Source: Companilactobacillus hulinensis
GTDB taxonomy: Bacteria; Bacillota; Bacilli; Lactobacillales; Lactobacillaceae
Direction: 5' to 3'
Assembly (NCBI RefSeq): GCF_003946555.1
Contig: NZ_RHOO01000004.1
Span: 62,001-126,000 of the forward strand
Length of the DNA stretch: 64,000 nucleotides
The position numbers and the translations under genes were made by a program. Within the stretch, counting starts at the first letter, position 1. Each line of letters opens with the position of its first letter. Positions 7,819 through 16,482 of this stretch are shown here, piece after piece. The notes beneath the pieces are model-generated. The model saw nothing but the letters and a program-made list of their open reading frames with translations. It did no database searches and was not told where the DNA came from.

Positions 7819-8919
7819 TTACATTGCTTTTTCTCTATCTTGAATTTCTTGGATTGCCTTTAACAGCCTTGCAATATCATCCCTGTATACTTCACCAATA
7901 TTACCAATTCTAAATGTTGGTACTTGTGAAATTTTACCTGGATAAATAACGAATCCTGATTCTTTCAATTCTTGATAAAATTCATGGAAATCAAAATCAT
8001 CTGTTGGATAAATAAATGAAGTTATAATTGGCGATTGCCACTTCTCATCAATCAATACCTCAAAGCCAAGTCGTTCCATACCGTCAGCTAGTTGTTTTTG
8101 ATTCGATTGGAATCTCTTATAACGTCGTTGTAATCCACCTTCAAGTTTTAGTTCTTCCAATGCCTGTGCGAAAGCATGGACCACATGAGTTGGTGAAGTA
8201 AAACGCCATTTACCATTGTTCACTTCCATTTCATGATATTGATCATATAGGTCTAGTGAGAGAGTTCTTGAGGTTCCCTTAGTAGCTTCTAAAACAGATC
8301 TTCTTGCTATTACAAACGAAAATCCTGGAACACCTTGAATACATTTGTTAGTACTACTAATCAAGAAGTCAATTCCAATACCACTAACGTCAATTGGAAT
8401 TCCACCAAAACTACTCATTGCATCAACGATTGTAACTATTTTCTGTTCTTTAACCCATGGAATGATATCTTCAATTGGATTCAAAATACCAGTAGTCGTT
8501 TCACAGTGAATCATTGCAAAGTGTGTGATTTCAGGATGCATTTCAACCACCGATTTAACATCTTCTAATAAAACTGGTTTTTGTTCATCAATTGCTAGAT
8601 CAATATGCTTAATCCCATATACATCGGCCATTTGACCGATACGTTTACCATAGGCTCCATTCATGGCAATGAGTAATGTGCCTGAATCAGGTACGACTGA
8701 ACTAATCACAGATTCAACACCGTATGTCCCACTACCCTGAATAGGAACAGCGGTATATTTTGACGGATTCACATCAGCGAGAGCCAACAATGATTGTCTG
8801 ATTGACTGAGTGATTTCTTTATAATCATTGTCCCATGTACAATAATCAAACTCCATTGCCTTTTTTACAGTTTCGCTAGTTGTTAATGGTCCGGGTGTTA
8901 ATAATAAATAATTATCCAT
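7819..8919 (-). CDS. phnW: 2-aminoethylphosphonate--pyruvate transaminase
   Basis: PLP enzyme that transfers the amino group of 2-aminoethylphosphonate (AEP) to pyruvate, giving phosphonoacetaldehyde and alanine. This is the first step of the phosphonatase pathway in the cytoplasm. It has the class V aminotransferase layout: N-terminal LLTPGPLTTS, the cofactor aspartate in VDAMSSFGG (about D166) and the Schiff-base lysine in SSTNKCIQG (about K192). Its 366 residues match PhnW. Its start overlaps the end of phnX by 8 nt, indicating coupled translation. Alanine-glyoxylate aminotransferases look similar, but the phnX neighbour settles the assignment. Confidence 0.93.
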   Translation of the reverse strand: MDNYLLLTPGPLTTSETVKKAMEFDYCTWDNDYKEITQSIRQSLLALADVNPSKYTAVPIQGSGTYGVESVISSVVPDSGTLLIAMNGAYGKRIGQMADVYGIKHIDLAIDEQKPVLLEDVKSVVEMHPEITHFAMIHCETTTGILNPIEDIIPWVKEQKIVTIVDAMSSFGGIPIDVSGIGIDFLISSTNKCIQGVPGFSFVIARRSVLEATKGTSRTLSLDLYDQYHEMEVNNGKWRFTSPTHVVHAFAQALEELKLEGGLQRRYKRFQSNQKQLADGMERLGFEVLIDEKWQSPIITSFIYPTDDFDFHEFYQELKESGFVIYPGKISQVPTFRIGNIGEVYRDDIARLLKAIQEIQDREKAM

Positions 8920-9709
8920 TTGCTACCTCCTCAGATGTATTCAAAGCTTGAATAACATCTGATAATTCAAACATATTATTGATGATTAAATCTGCGCCTT
9001 CATTTTCAAAAATCTTTCTAACTTCACGACGCTTTAAGACTTTTTCTGATTTTGATAATCTATTGAATTCGTCTTCGGATAATCCCATTAGACTGCTGCC
9101 TTCAACTACTCCGACAGTGATAACACCGGCATTTTTACCTTCTTGAATATCAACAACAGTATCGCCAATTTTTAGAACACTTTGCAGATCATCAATACTG
9201 AACTGGGACAGAATAGTTTTGATCATTGCCGGAGAAGGACGGCCTTGTCCAGCAACATCTTCAGAAGTAACTACCAATTCAGGTAAATAACCTAGTTTCG
9301 CAGCACTATCTCTTACAATATTCATCATTTCCAATGTATATCCTGTAGTGGTTGCAACTCTAATGCTGTGTTCAGTCAAATATTGAAATGCTTCTAACAT
9401 TCCCGGCTTTAGCTCTGTTGATTTCTTGAGATGATTAATTAATGATTCTTGAAAAAGACCATAGACATTTTCACGATCTTCAGTGTTAGGAAGTCTGTGA
9501 TAGACTTCCTTCCATTGATCCTTGATTCTTGGAATTTCTAAAATTTTACCAATATGATCCCACTTAGCAATTCCCATATCTTTTCTAATTTCTTCATCAA
9601 GAATAGTAATTCCTGCTCGATCAAATGCTTTTTTAAAAGCAATTACCGGCGCGCGACTACCATAATCAACGGTAGTTCCGGCCCAATCAAATATTACTGT
9701 TTTAATCAT
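8912..9709 (-). CDS. phnX: Phosphonoacetaldehyde hydrolase (phosphonatase)
   Basis: HAD-superfamily enzyme that cleaves the C-P bond of phosphonoacetaldehyde to acetaldehyde and phosphate. The N-terminal motif VIFDWAGTTVDYG carries the nucleophile D8, with Ala at the +2 position as is characteristic of phosphonatase. The Schiff-base lysine specific to this family is in MGIAKWDH (K49). HAD motif III/IV (KIGDTVVDIQEG) follows. The length, 265 aa, is normal. It lies 17 bp downstream of the second permease gene and overlaps phnW, so uptake and degradation are transcribed together. Confidence 0.94.
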   Translation of the reverse strand: MIKTVIFDWAGTTVDYGSRAPVIAFKKAFDRAGITILDEEIRKDMGIAKWDHIGKILEIPRIKDQWKEVYHRLPNTEDRENVYGLFQESLINHLKKSTELKPGMLEAFQYLTEHSIRVATTTGYTLEMMNIVRDSAAKLGYLPELVVTSEDVAGQGRPSPAMIKTILSQFSIDDLQSVLKIGDTVVDIQEGKNAGVITVGVVEGSSLMGLSEDEFNRLSKSEKVLKRREVRKIFENEGADLIINNMFELSDVIQALNTSEEVANG

Positions 9710-9726
9710 AAAATTATCCTTTCAAC

Positions 9727-10581
9727 CTATTTGACGATATAGGCCTTTCTTAATTTAACAGCGATGAATTCCAATAACAACGTTACTGCAATAATCAAGT
9801 AAACTATCATCCCCACTTCATGGAAGTCAAAACTCATTCCACTCGCTACAAACAATTGATAGCCAATTCCACCTGCACCAGCGGCTGCACCCACAGCAAC
9901 CGCATTGGCAAAATTAATTTCCAATCGAATAAATGTCCACGATACAAGGGAAGCAATTATCGTTGGCCAAATTGCTTGAAAAACAATTACCCAAAATTTA
10001 CTACCAGTAACTTTTAATGCTTCAATAGTGGATTGATCAATCTCTTCAATACTTTCTGAATACGCCTTTGTTAGGTAGGCAACGCTGTGAAAGCTCAATC
10101 CAAGAATAGCTGCATTAGTTCCCAATCCACATACAATAGAGAAAATAAGAACCCAGATAATAGTAGGAATCGCACGAACAACTGCCATCGCTGTTCTTAT
10201 TCCACTACCTAAATATGCATTGGTTAAGTTTTTGGAAGCAAGTACTGCCAAGATGAAACCTATTACAGCACCGATAACAGTAGTCATTATTGAAAGTAAC
10301 AAACTAATCCCTAAAGCCTGAAGTAAAAGAACCATCCCATCACTTCCAGCACTAGGCTGTAAAAACATTTGATTAAGTGTCATCATCAATCCACGAACCG
10401 CGTCATTTATTCTTACACCAGCTGCATCCAAATGCATTAACGTATATCCGGTTATTAGAAGAAGTGACACTAATACTCCAATGATCATGTATCTAGATAA
10501 ACTAGCTTCATGTAACTTGATCTTATTAGGTTGTGGACTCTTTGGTTTAATGACAAGTCTTTCATCGCTATTTGAAATCAT
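9727..10581 (-). CDS. phnE: Phosphonate ABC transporter permease (second PhnE)
   Basis: Inner-membrane permease of the PhnE type with about six segments. The coupling region that contacts the ATPase reads EALKVTGSKFWVIVFQAIWP (about residues 185-205), the standard EAA loop. A 40-residue polar N-terminus precedes segment 1. It overlaps the first permease gene by 4 nt. Together the two PhnE proteins form the heterodimeric channel of the AEP/phosphonate importer energised by PhnC. Confidence 0.92.
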   Translation of the reverse strand: MISNSDERLVIKPKSPQPNKIKLHEASLSRYMIIGVLVSLLLITGYTLMHLDAAGVRINDAVRGLMMTLNQMFLQPSAGSDGMVLLLQALGISLLLSIMTTVIGAVIGFILAVLASKNLTNAYLGSGIRTAMAVVRAIPTIIWVLIFSIVCGLGTNAAILGLSFHSVAYLTKAYSESIEEIDQSTIEALKVTGSKFWVIVFQAIWPTIIASLVSWTFIRLEINFANAVAVGAAAGAGGIGYQLFVASGMSFDFHEVGMIVYLIIAVTLLLEFIAVKLRKAYIVK

Positions 10582-11372
10582 AAGATAACCTTTCTGATTT
10601 GATTCGATAACAATTCCAATACTATTACAACAATAATAATTGATAGAACAGTCATTCCAGCTGCATCAAATCGAAAACTTTTATAATAAATATCAAACAC
10701 AAATCCAATACCGGTACCAGTTAAGATACCGACCAAAGTAGCATCACGCACGTTATTTTCAATCATATACAAAATCCAACTAATCAAGCTGGGCATGATT
10801 TGAGGGATTACAGCTTGAAAAATAACTTGGAAATAACTTGCACCTGTAGCCTTAAGTGCCAGCATGGTTTCACTGGCCTCATCTTCAATTATTTCCATGA
10901 ATGCACGGATCAAATATCCAACGGACATCAACAACAGTGCCAAGAATCCTGTGAAATCACTTTGTTTAAATGAAAATAGTAAAATCATTGCCCAAGCAAC
11001 CAAAGGAATGTTTCTGAAGAATGAAGCAATTCCACGTACAATTGTTTGAATAATACTATTTCCACCTGTTACTTTTGAACCTAAAATTGCTACGAAAATT
11101 GCAATTATTGATGCAACTACGGTAGATGCAATAGCCAACATTACTGTTCCAAGTAGTTTTTGCCAAATACTTGGTAAATACTGCGTGGAATTAGCTGTAG
11201 GTCGAAAATTTATTCCCAACCAAGCGAAGGCTTTGGGAATAGCGATAACTCCACCTAATCCATCGAATTTTAGAACATAGCTACTTAATAGATAAATACC
11301 TCCAATAAGCGCGATAATTCCGGTTTGTTTCCAATGTTTTCGAGCTAAATAATTTACAGGTGTTTGCATCAA
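10578..11372 (-). CDS. phnE: Phosphonate ABC transporter permease (first PhnE)
   Basis: Companion permease, 264 residues, with an N-terminal segment (GIIALIGGIYLLSSYVL) and about five more. The EAA coupling loop is ALKATGASYFQVIFQAVIPQ. It overlaps phnC and the second permease by 4 nt each, so the three genes are translated in tandem. Its partner at 9727-10581 has a similar coupling loop, as expected for two subunits that arose by duplication. Confidence 0.92.
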   Translation of the reverse strand: MMQTPVNYLARKHWKQTGIIALIGGIYLLSSYVLKFDGLGGVIAIPKAFAWLGINFRPTANSTQYLPSIWQKLLGTVMLAIASTVVASIIAIFVAILGSKVTGGNSIIQTIVRGIASFFRNIPLVAWAMILLFSFKQSDFTGFLALLLMSVGYLIRAFMEIIEDEASETMLALKATGASYFQVIFQAVIPQIMPSLISWILYMIENNVRDATLVGILTGTGIGFVFDIYYKSFRFDAAGMTVLSIIIVVIVLELLSNQIRKVIL

Positions 11373-12124
11373 CCCAGCTCCTCAGTAGCATTTTGATCAT
11401 ATAGTGTCTCCAATATTTCCTCAGATAAAGTATCTGCATCTTCATCGAAAACCATTTTTCCGTGACGAATTCCAATAATTCGATCGGCATAATCTTTCGC
11501 CAACCCAATTTGATGAAGATTCGCAATACAAATAATATTGAACTCTGTAGTTAAATCTTTTAACAACTGCATAACAGTTTGTGATGAAGCAGGATCAAGT
11601 GAAGCAATAGGTTCATCACATAGAATGATTTTAGGGTGTTGGATCAATGATCTTGCTATACCAACACGTTGCTTTTGACCACCACTTAAATCTGAACAAC
11701 GTTGCAAAGCGAATTCTTCTAGCCCAACTTTTTTTAGTAAAGTTAGTGCTTCTTGCTTTTCTTCTTCGGTATAACGTCCAAATACTCCGGCAAGAGTAGA
11801 CTTGTATCCTAGTCGACCATGTAAAACATTTTCAATTACAGTCAATCTTTCAACTAAGTTGTAGTTCTGAAAAACCATTCCTATTTGACGGCGATAGTGT
11901 CTTAATTGTGTTTTGTTGGCAGTTCTAATATCCCCACCGTCTAAGAGGATCTGACCACCATCATCCTTGATCAACTGATTCAAGCTTCGCAAGATTGTTG
12001 TCTTACCTGCACCCGAGGGACCGATAATTGCAACAAATGTTCCCGGTTCAACCGAGAAATTTATATCGGTAAGTGCTGGTTTATCTTTTTGATAGCTTTT
12101 TTCTAAATGTTTTACCTCTAGCAT
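11369..12124 (-). CDS. phnC: Phosphonate ABC transporter ATP-binding protein PhnC
   Basis: Cytoplasmic ATPase of the phosphonate importer. Walker A is GPSGAGKTT, the Q loop MVFQNYNLVERLTV is typical of PhnC, the signature is LSGGQKQR and Walker B is IILCDEPIASLDP. The switch histidine is in ANLHQIGLAKDYADRI, a PhnC-style region. Length 251 aa is usual. It sits 11 bp downstream of phnD and overlaps the first permease gene. Confidence 0.94.
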   Translation of the reverse strand: MLEVKHLEKSYQKDKPALTDINFSVEPGTFVAIIGPSGAGKTTILRSLNQLIKDDGGQILLDGGDIRTANKTQLRHYRRQIGMVFQNYNLVERLTVIENVLHGRLGYKSTLAGVFGRYTEEEKQEALTLLKKVGLEEFALQRCSDLSGGQKQRVGIARSLIQHPKIILCDEPIASLDPASSQTVMQLLKDLTTEFNIICIANLHQIGLAKDYADRIIGIRHGKMVFDEDADTLSEEILETLYDQNATEELG

Positions 12125-12135
12125 TGTCTATCCCC

Positions 12136-13170
12136 TTATTTACCAACTAATTCATGAGTAGGTTTGTACCAGTCATCATCTACAGGAAGTAGAGTCATTT
12201 TGGCACTCTTCTTTTGCCATAGTGTTGGTGTTTTTGATCCTGGTTTTGCCATCAATTTAGGATTTTCAGTTACATCCTTTGATGTGAAACGTTTTTCAAT
12301 AGCTTTTCTATCTTTGTCGCTCAATGTTTCAGTGTTAACAACGAATGGTCCATTTTGAACTGGAAGTACAGAAATATTAACTAATTCCTTGCCTTTGAAT
12401 TCAGCAAATGGTGCATCGGCATCATCTTTAACTTTGAATGTTGAACCAACCTTGTCATAGCTACCATCTTTAACATCTAAGAATGGTGTTAGATCAATAT
12501 CATCAAATGCAGCAACGTCTGCATCACCCTTCAACAAGTTGATTGCTGAACCGGGATGTGAACTACCATAAAGAACTTTATCGAAGAACTTGCCACCTTC
12601 AGCTAGCTTATCTTTGTTTTCTAACTTGAAGTGTTTTTGAATCTCATCTGTTGGAACTGCGTAACCTGATGTTGAACTAGTTGAAACAAATGAAATCTTT
12701 TCACCCTTGATCTTGTCGATATCATACTTACCATCTTTCTTGTATGATTCAGCTTTGTCCTTTGGAACCATCAAGTATGAACGGTAACTTGCACCTTTGT
12801 CTGTACCATCTTCACCAGATTGTAATAAGAATGGAACGACCTTCTTGTTTTGTGCATGTGCTTGAATATAACCATCAGCACCCATAAATGCTAGTTGTGC
12901 TTTACCTGAAGCAATTGCTTCAATAGCAACGTTATAGTCAGTAGTTGTTTGAATATCTACTTCCTTACCAGTTGCTTCGTGAATTTGCTTCTTCATTTCT
13001 TCACGTGAACCTGTGAAGTTCTTTGCAGATTCATTAGGATAAAATACAACTGTGATTTTACCTGAGTCTTTCTTGGCACTTGCTGACTTTTGACTTGAGC
13101 ATCCTGTCAAAACTCCAGCAAACAATAATACCAACCCTAAGCATATTGTTAATAATCGCCCTTTTTTCAT
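12136..13170 (-). CDS. phnD: Phosphonate-binding lipoprotein PhnD
   Basis: Extracellular substrate-binding protein anchored to the membrane. The signal peptide ends in a lipobox (GVLTGC, lipidated C24) and is followed by a Ser/Lys linker. The mature part has the PhnD/phosphate-phosphonate fold, with VVFYPNESA near the start and the binding-site segment SFVSTSSTSGYAVPTDE. Given the downstream phnX/phnW, 2-aminoethylphosphonate is the likely ligand, although phosphite or alkylphosphonates are not excluded. It is the first gene of the operon, directly after the promoter. Confidence 0.92.
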   Translation of the reverse strand: MKKGRLLTICLGLVLLFAGVLTGCSSQKSASAKKDSGKITVVFYPNESAKNFTGSREEMKKQIHEATGKEVDIQTTTDYNVAIEAIASGKAQLAFMGADGYIQAHAQNKKVVPFLLQSGEDGTDKGASYRSYLMVPKDKAESYKKDGKYDIDKIKGEKISFVSTSSTSGYAVPTDEIQKHFKLENKDKLAEGGKFFDKVLYGSSHPGSAINLLKGDADVAAFDDIDLTPFLDVKDGSYDKVGSTFKVKDDADAPFAEFKGKELVNISVLPVQNGPFVVNTETLSDKDRKAIEKRFTSKDVTENPKLMAKPGSKTPTLWQKKSAKMTLLPVDDDWYKPTHELVGK

Positions 13171-13227
13171 TGCGGAATAACCAACTTTCTATTTCTTTTT
13201 TAGTACAAATTCAGCTTAACAAAGGAA

Positions 13228-13320
13228 TGTATACGTTATTTATATTTAATGTAAAGATTGTGTAATGATGCAAAACAAACTTTACTGAAAATTTACATAA
13301 AATATGCAATAAGTATGTAA
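13228..13320 (-). promoter_or_regulatory. phn operon promoter with upstream inverted repeat
   Basis: On the minus strand TTTACA (13250-13255), a 16-bp spacer and TATACA (13228-13233) form a good sigma-A promoter about 60 bp before phnD. Upstream of the -35, TTACATA (13293-13299) and TATGTAA (13314-13320) form a perfect 7-bp inverted repeat with a 14-bp spacer, placed as an activator site would be. No regulator gene is adjacent. Regulation by phosphate or phosphonate is an inference. Confidence 0.5.
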
Positions 13321-13461
13321 GCACGTTTTTTAGTATTTTTCCCATATCAAATGTGATATATATAATTCAATTTATAGAAAAAGTACTTTCACAATCACAA
13401 AAACACTCTGCACATTAAATGCCGGGTGTCTTCTTTAATCTTTTTAAACAATCTTCAATAA

Positions 13462-13534
13462 TAAAAAAGCCTTTCACGTAATTTTGATTTATAAGAGTCT
13501 TCTTACAAACCAAATACGTGAAAGGTTTTATTTT
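13462..13534. terminator. Long-loop bidirectional terminator
   Basis: AAAAAGCCTTTCACGTA pairs with TACGTGAAAGGTTTT across a loop of about 35 nt, with A/T tails on both sides. It ends the 13528-14019 gene, whose TAA lies in the right arm. The rest of the gap between phnD and this hairpin (about 13321-13460) shows nothing identifiable. Confidence 0.65.
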
Positions 13535-14019
13535 TGAACATACTTAATGATATCGACACAGGTCTTATCAACGTCCTGCATAACTTTTTGCTTAGTCCTA
13601 CCAACTCCGTAGACTAATGCAAAGCCTAACTTATCTGCCTTGGATTGCTTAACATCCTTAGCAAAATAATAAATAACTGATGGATAAGTTGTGTCACAAT
13701 ATACTGAATAATCATCTGGCATACGCTCAGGATCTACCGCCAACGATAATCCAACGACATAATCGTTCAATGCATATCGTTGTCCATTCATGGTAGTTGA
13801 TGTTTGAGAATCCTGATATCTATACGGTAGGCCAGAATAAATTTTGAGTTCAATTACATCATTTTTCTGACAAGACTTCACATCAAAATCCAGCATTAAC
13901 GATTTTTCCACAGTACTATTTTTAACATACTGATCCATTATCTGTGCGCCGGTAAAATCAATCGGATCACCATTTTTCAATACTTCAATAATGCCAAACG
14001 GCAACTTTAAAATCTTCAT
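13528..14019 (-). CDS. Hypothetical protein (163 aa)
   Basis: No family recognised. It is soluble, without signal peptide or membrane segment, with mixed alpha/beta composition and several Tyr-rich stretches (YRYQDSQTS, YPSVIYYFAKD). It ends in a helix (VDKTCVDIIKYVQK). It lies directly downstream of the YfcC carrier gene but is separated from it by a terminator hairpin (14037-14064), so it would be expressed mainly by read-through or a promoter I cannot see. No strong ribosome site is evident: only an AGAGATGA-like stretch precedes the ATG. Confidence 0.55.
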   Translation of the reverse strand: MKILKLPFGIIEVLKNGDPIDFTGAQIMDQYVKNSTVEKSLMLDFDVKSCQKNDVIELKIYSGLPYRYQDSQTSTTMNGQRYALNDYVVGLSLAVDPERMPDDYSVYCDTTYPSVIYYFAKDVKQSKADKLGFALVYGVGRTKQKVMQDVDKTCVDIIKYVQK

Positions 14020-14036
14020 AACGTCATCTCTTATTC

Positions 14037-14064
14037 CAAAAAAGCACCCTCAATGAGAGTGCTT
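14037..14064 (-). terminator. Terminator of the YfcC gene
   Basis: GCACTCTCATTGAGGGTGC (minus strand, one G-T pair) is followed by TTTTTT. Confidence 0.85.
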
Positions 14065-14069
14065 CTAAA

Positions 14070-15599
14070 TTAAGATATTAATACTCCCACACTTAAGAAT
14101 ACCAATATCAAAATAATTATTGTAATTAAAAGCTTCATAACAAATTTAATCCACTTATCAAAACCAATATTTACCATCGACAATGAAACTAGAATCAATC
14201 CAGTAGGTGCAATCAATCCAATAAGACCTTGTCCCCAATTATATGCATCAATAATCATAGAACGATCAATTCCAACAACATCGGCAAGTGGTGCCATGAT
14301 AGGCATTGATAATACCGCCAAACCAGATGAGGATTGGATAAAGAATCCCAGAATAATATATACAAAGAACAAGACACAGATGAACAGAACATTATTCATT
14401 CCACTGATTTGGTTACTGAAGTAATTCATGATAGTATCACTAACAAAACTGTTCTCCATTACGATACCAACTGACCTTGCTAATCCAACTGTTAGAGCTA
14501 CACCTAACAAGTCAGCTGCTCCAGAAACAAAACTTTCAACGAATTTTTTCTCACCTAGTCCTGCAACAAATGCCAACACATACGTTACAGCTAGGAAGAC
14601 AACTGCTATTTCTGTGAAGTACCAACCTAACTGTTGAACTCCCCAAATCATAACAACGAATCCCAACGCAAAAATAATCAGAGCTAATTTCTGACGAAGT
14701 GTAAAGACTTTTTCTTCAGTCATACTTTCATCTAAGAAGTGCTCTCGATCTGACTCCATTTGGTCAGCAATCAACGACTTGGATGGATCCTTACGAACTT
14801 TTTCACCATAGTGAATAGTATATGCTATCGATATACCAACAGCCGTTACCCACATCAAAAGTCGTAGTGGCATACCATCTGTAAATGTGATGCCGGCAGC
14901 GTTAGATGCAATTACAGTTGAGAATGGGTTGATGGTTGAACTCATCGTACCAATTGCGGTACCTAAGTAGACTGCCGCGACCGCCGTCAACGTGTCATAC
15001 CCTGCTAGCAAGAATATCGGAATTAAAATAGGATAGAAGGCAATTGTTTCCTCAGCAAGTCCAAAAGTAGTACCTCCTAAGGCAATGAGCGTTGTAACAA
15101 TAATAATAAGCCACTTCTGCTTACCTTTTAGGATTTCTGACAGACGCTTCATACCAGCATCCATCGCACCAGTGGCATTAACAATACCAATAACACCACC
15201 TAATATAAGAATGAAGACAATAATATCAACACTATCAGCAATACCTTGAACCTGTGAAGTTAGGAATTGGTTAATAGTTCCAAAGACACCACGCTTAGGC
15301 TTCTTAATTCGATGATATGAATTAGGAATTGCAGCCGGACGATAAATAGTCCCATCTTTGAATTTTGACAGCTTGATATTGATCTTATATTTATCAAGCG
15401 TCTTTTTGGTTGCGGGTTCCTTTTTTGTCTTTCCCTTGGCATCAGTAATAACGAAGGCATTACTGTCTGAACTATATTCTAAAGTTGAATACTTTCCAGA
15501 TGGAATGAAGAAAGTTAAAGCCTGAACCATGATTAAAACAATGACTATGACCGTATAGGCCGACGGAAAGGCGTGCTTTTTCTTTTTCGCAGTAGCCAT
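14070..15599 (-). CDS. YfcC-family carrier (C4-dicarboxylate/arginine-ornithine type)
   Basis: Membrane carrier of the DcuC/YfcC superfamily, 509 residues. It has an N-terminal membrane segment, a polar extracytoplasmic insert of about 75 residues (KGKTKKEPATKKTLDKYKIN region), then about eleven further segments. Family features include the re-entrant GGTTFGLAEETIAFYPILIP and GTAIGTMSSTINPFSTVIAS stretches and FFIQSSSGLAVLSMPIMAPL near the C-terminus. Members transport dicarboxylates or exchange amino acids, and ArcD2-like arginine/ornithine antiporters belong here. Nothing nearby (no arc genes) fixes the substrate. GGGGGAT precedes the ATG. It appears monocistronic. Confidence 0.83.
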   Translation of the reverse strand: MATAKKKKHAFPSAYTVIVIVLIMVQALTFFIPSGKYSTLEYSSDSNAFVITDAKGKTKKEPATKKTLDKYKINIKLSKFKDGTIYRPAAIPNSYHRIKKPKRGVFGTINQFLTSQVQGIADSVDIIVFILILGGVIGIVNATGAMDAGMKRLSEILKGKQKWLIIIVTTLIALGGTTFGLAEETIAFYPILIPIFLLAGYDTLTAVAAVYLGTAIGTMSSTINPFSTVIASNAAGITFTDGMPLRLLMWVTAVGISIAYTIHYGEKVRKDPSKSLIADQMESDREHFLDESMTEEKVFTLRQKLALIIFALGFVVMIWGVQQLGWYFTEIAVVFLAVTYVLAFVAGLGEKKFVESFVSGAADLLGVALTVGLARSVGIVMENSFVSDTIMNYFSNQISGMNNVLFICVLFFVYIILGFFIQSSSGLAVLSMPIMAPLADVVGIDRSMIIDAYNWGQGLIGLIAPTGLILVSLSMVNIGFDKWIKFVMKLLITIIILILVFLSVGVLIS

Positions 15600-15624
15600 G
15601 GTTTAATCCCCCTTTTCTAAAATT

Positions 15625-15640
15625 GACTAATTTCTTAGTC
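15625..15640. repeat. Perfect inverted repeat in the YfcC 5' region
   Basis: GACTAA-TTTC-TTAGTC lies 25-40 bp upstream of the YfcC start codon and just before its ribosome site. It is a possible operator or mRNA hairpin; function unknown. Confidence 0.35.
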
Positions 15641-15693
15641 TTTCAATAAAGAGTATATCATAGCTAATGTAGGCGCTATCACACTTTTCGGTA

Positions 15694-16482
15694 TTATTTA
15701 CCTTTGGATAAAACAAAGTTTCTAATGAATTTATATTTTCTACTGTGACTTAAAGAATAGTAATATCCAAATACGCTGAAGAAAATTGCCCCAATTAAAT
15801 TAACAAATAAATCCTTCATCGTATCAATTAAACCGATATCTAAATATCCACCATGAACAGTAATACTTTTACCATCGGATGTATGAATTGTAGTATGATC
15901 AATTTTTTTGATATGTCCAACAGTATTAGGCTTATCAGAAAGTTCTACACTATTAATTTTTTGAACAACACGATCCTTTTGCATGTCAGTATTTAGCCAT
16001 GAATCGGCGGTAAACTCACCAAATTCCCACATAATTCCAATAGTCATTGAAAAACAAAATGAAGTCAAAGCAATAAATATTGGCGTTAATCGAATGGATG
16101 CCATTCCTTCATTCAATAAATAGATCGATGAAAATCCTACTCCAGCTGCCAAAAATCCGTTAAGTGTATGCAACCCAGTATCCCAAAAAGATAGATGTCC
16201 ATAAAAATCACTTAATTCACCTAAAATTGTTGAACTGAAGACAAAGGAAATTATTACAAATTCCAAAATATCTGGAATCATGATTTTGAATTTGTTTTCT
16301 ATAATCGCTGGTATTTCAAACAATATCAAAGTTAAAACAACAATCATCATTTCATTTCCACGCCCCATGATTGCCTGATTAATTAACATACCAATGGCTA
16401 TCAATCGATACATTATATATACGAATTTGACAAATTTACTGGCATCGTTCGTCGATCGTCCCAAAAATCTGATTATCCTCAT
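15694..16482 (-). CDS. Multi-pass membrane protein at the end of the two-component operon (YjdF/DUF2238-like)
   Basis: Integral membrane protein of 262 residues with about six segments. Conserved-looking polar residues lie in membrane-edge motifs: FWDTGLHTLNGFLAAGVGF, MWEFGEFTADSWLNTDMQKD and YLDIGLIDTMKDLFVNLIGA. This D-LH/WEF-E/D-KDL pattern resembles the YjdF/DUF2238 group, an assignment by eye only. A soluble loop of about 50 residues (DRVVQKINSVEL...GKSITVHGG) precedes the last segments. Its start overlaps the histidine kinase stop by 4 nt, so it belongs to the same operon and probably to the same stress response. Confidence 0.65.
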   Translation of the reverse strand: MRIIRFLGRSTNDASKFVKFVYIMYRLIAIGMLINQAIMGRGNEMMIVVLTLILFEIPAIIENKFKIMIPDILEFVIISFVFSSTILGELSDFYGHLSFWDTGLHTLNGFLAAGVGFSSIYLLNEGMASIRLTPIFIALTSFCFSMTIGIMWEFGEFTADSWLNTDMQKDRVVQKINSVELSDKPNTVGHIKKIDHTTIHTSDGKSITVHGGYLDIGLIDTMKDLFVNLIGAIFFSVFGYYYSLSHSRKYKFIRNFVLSKGK

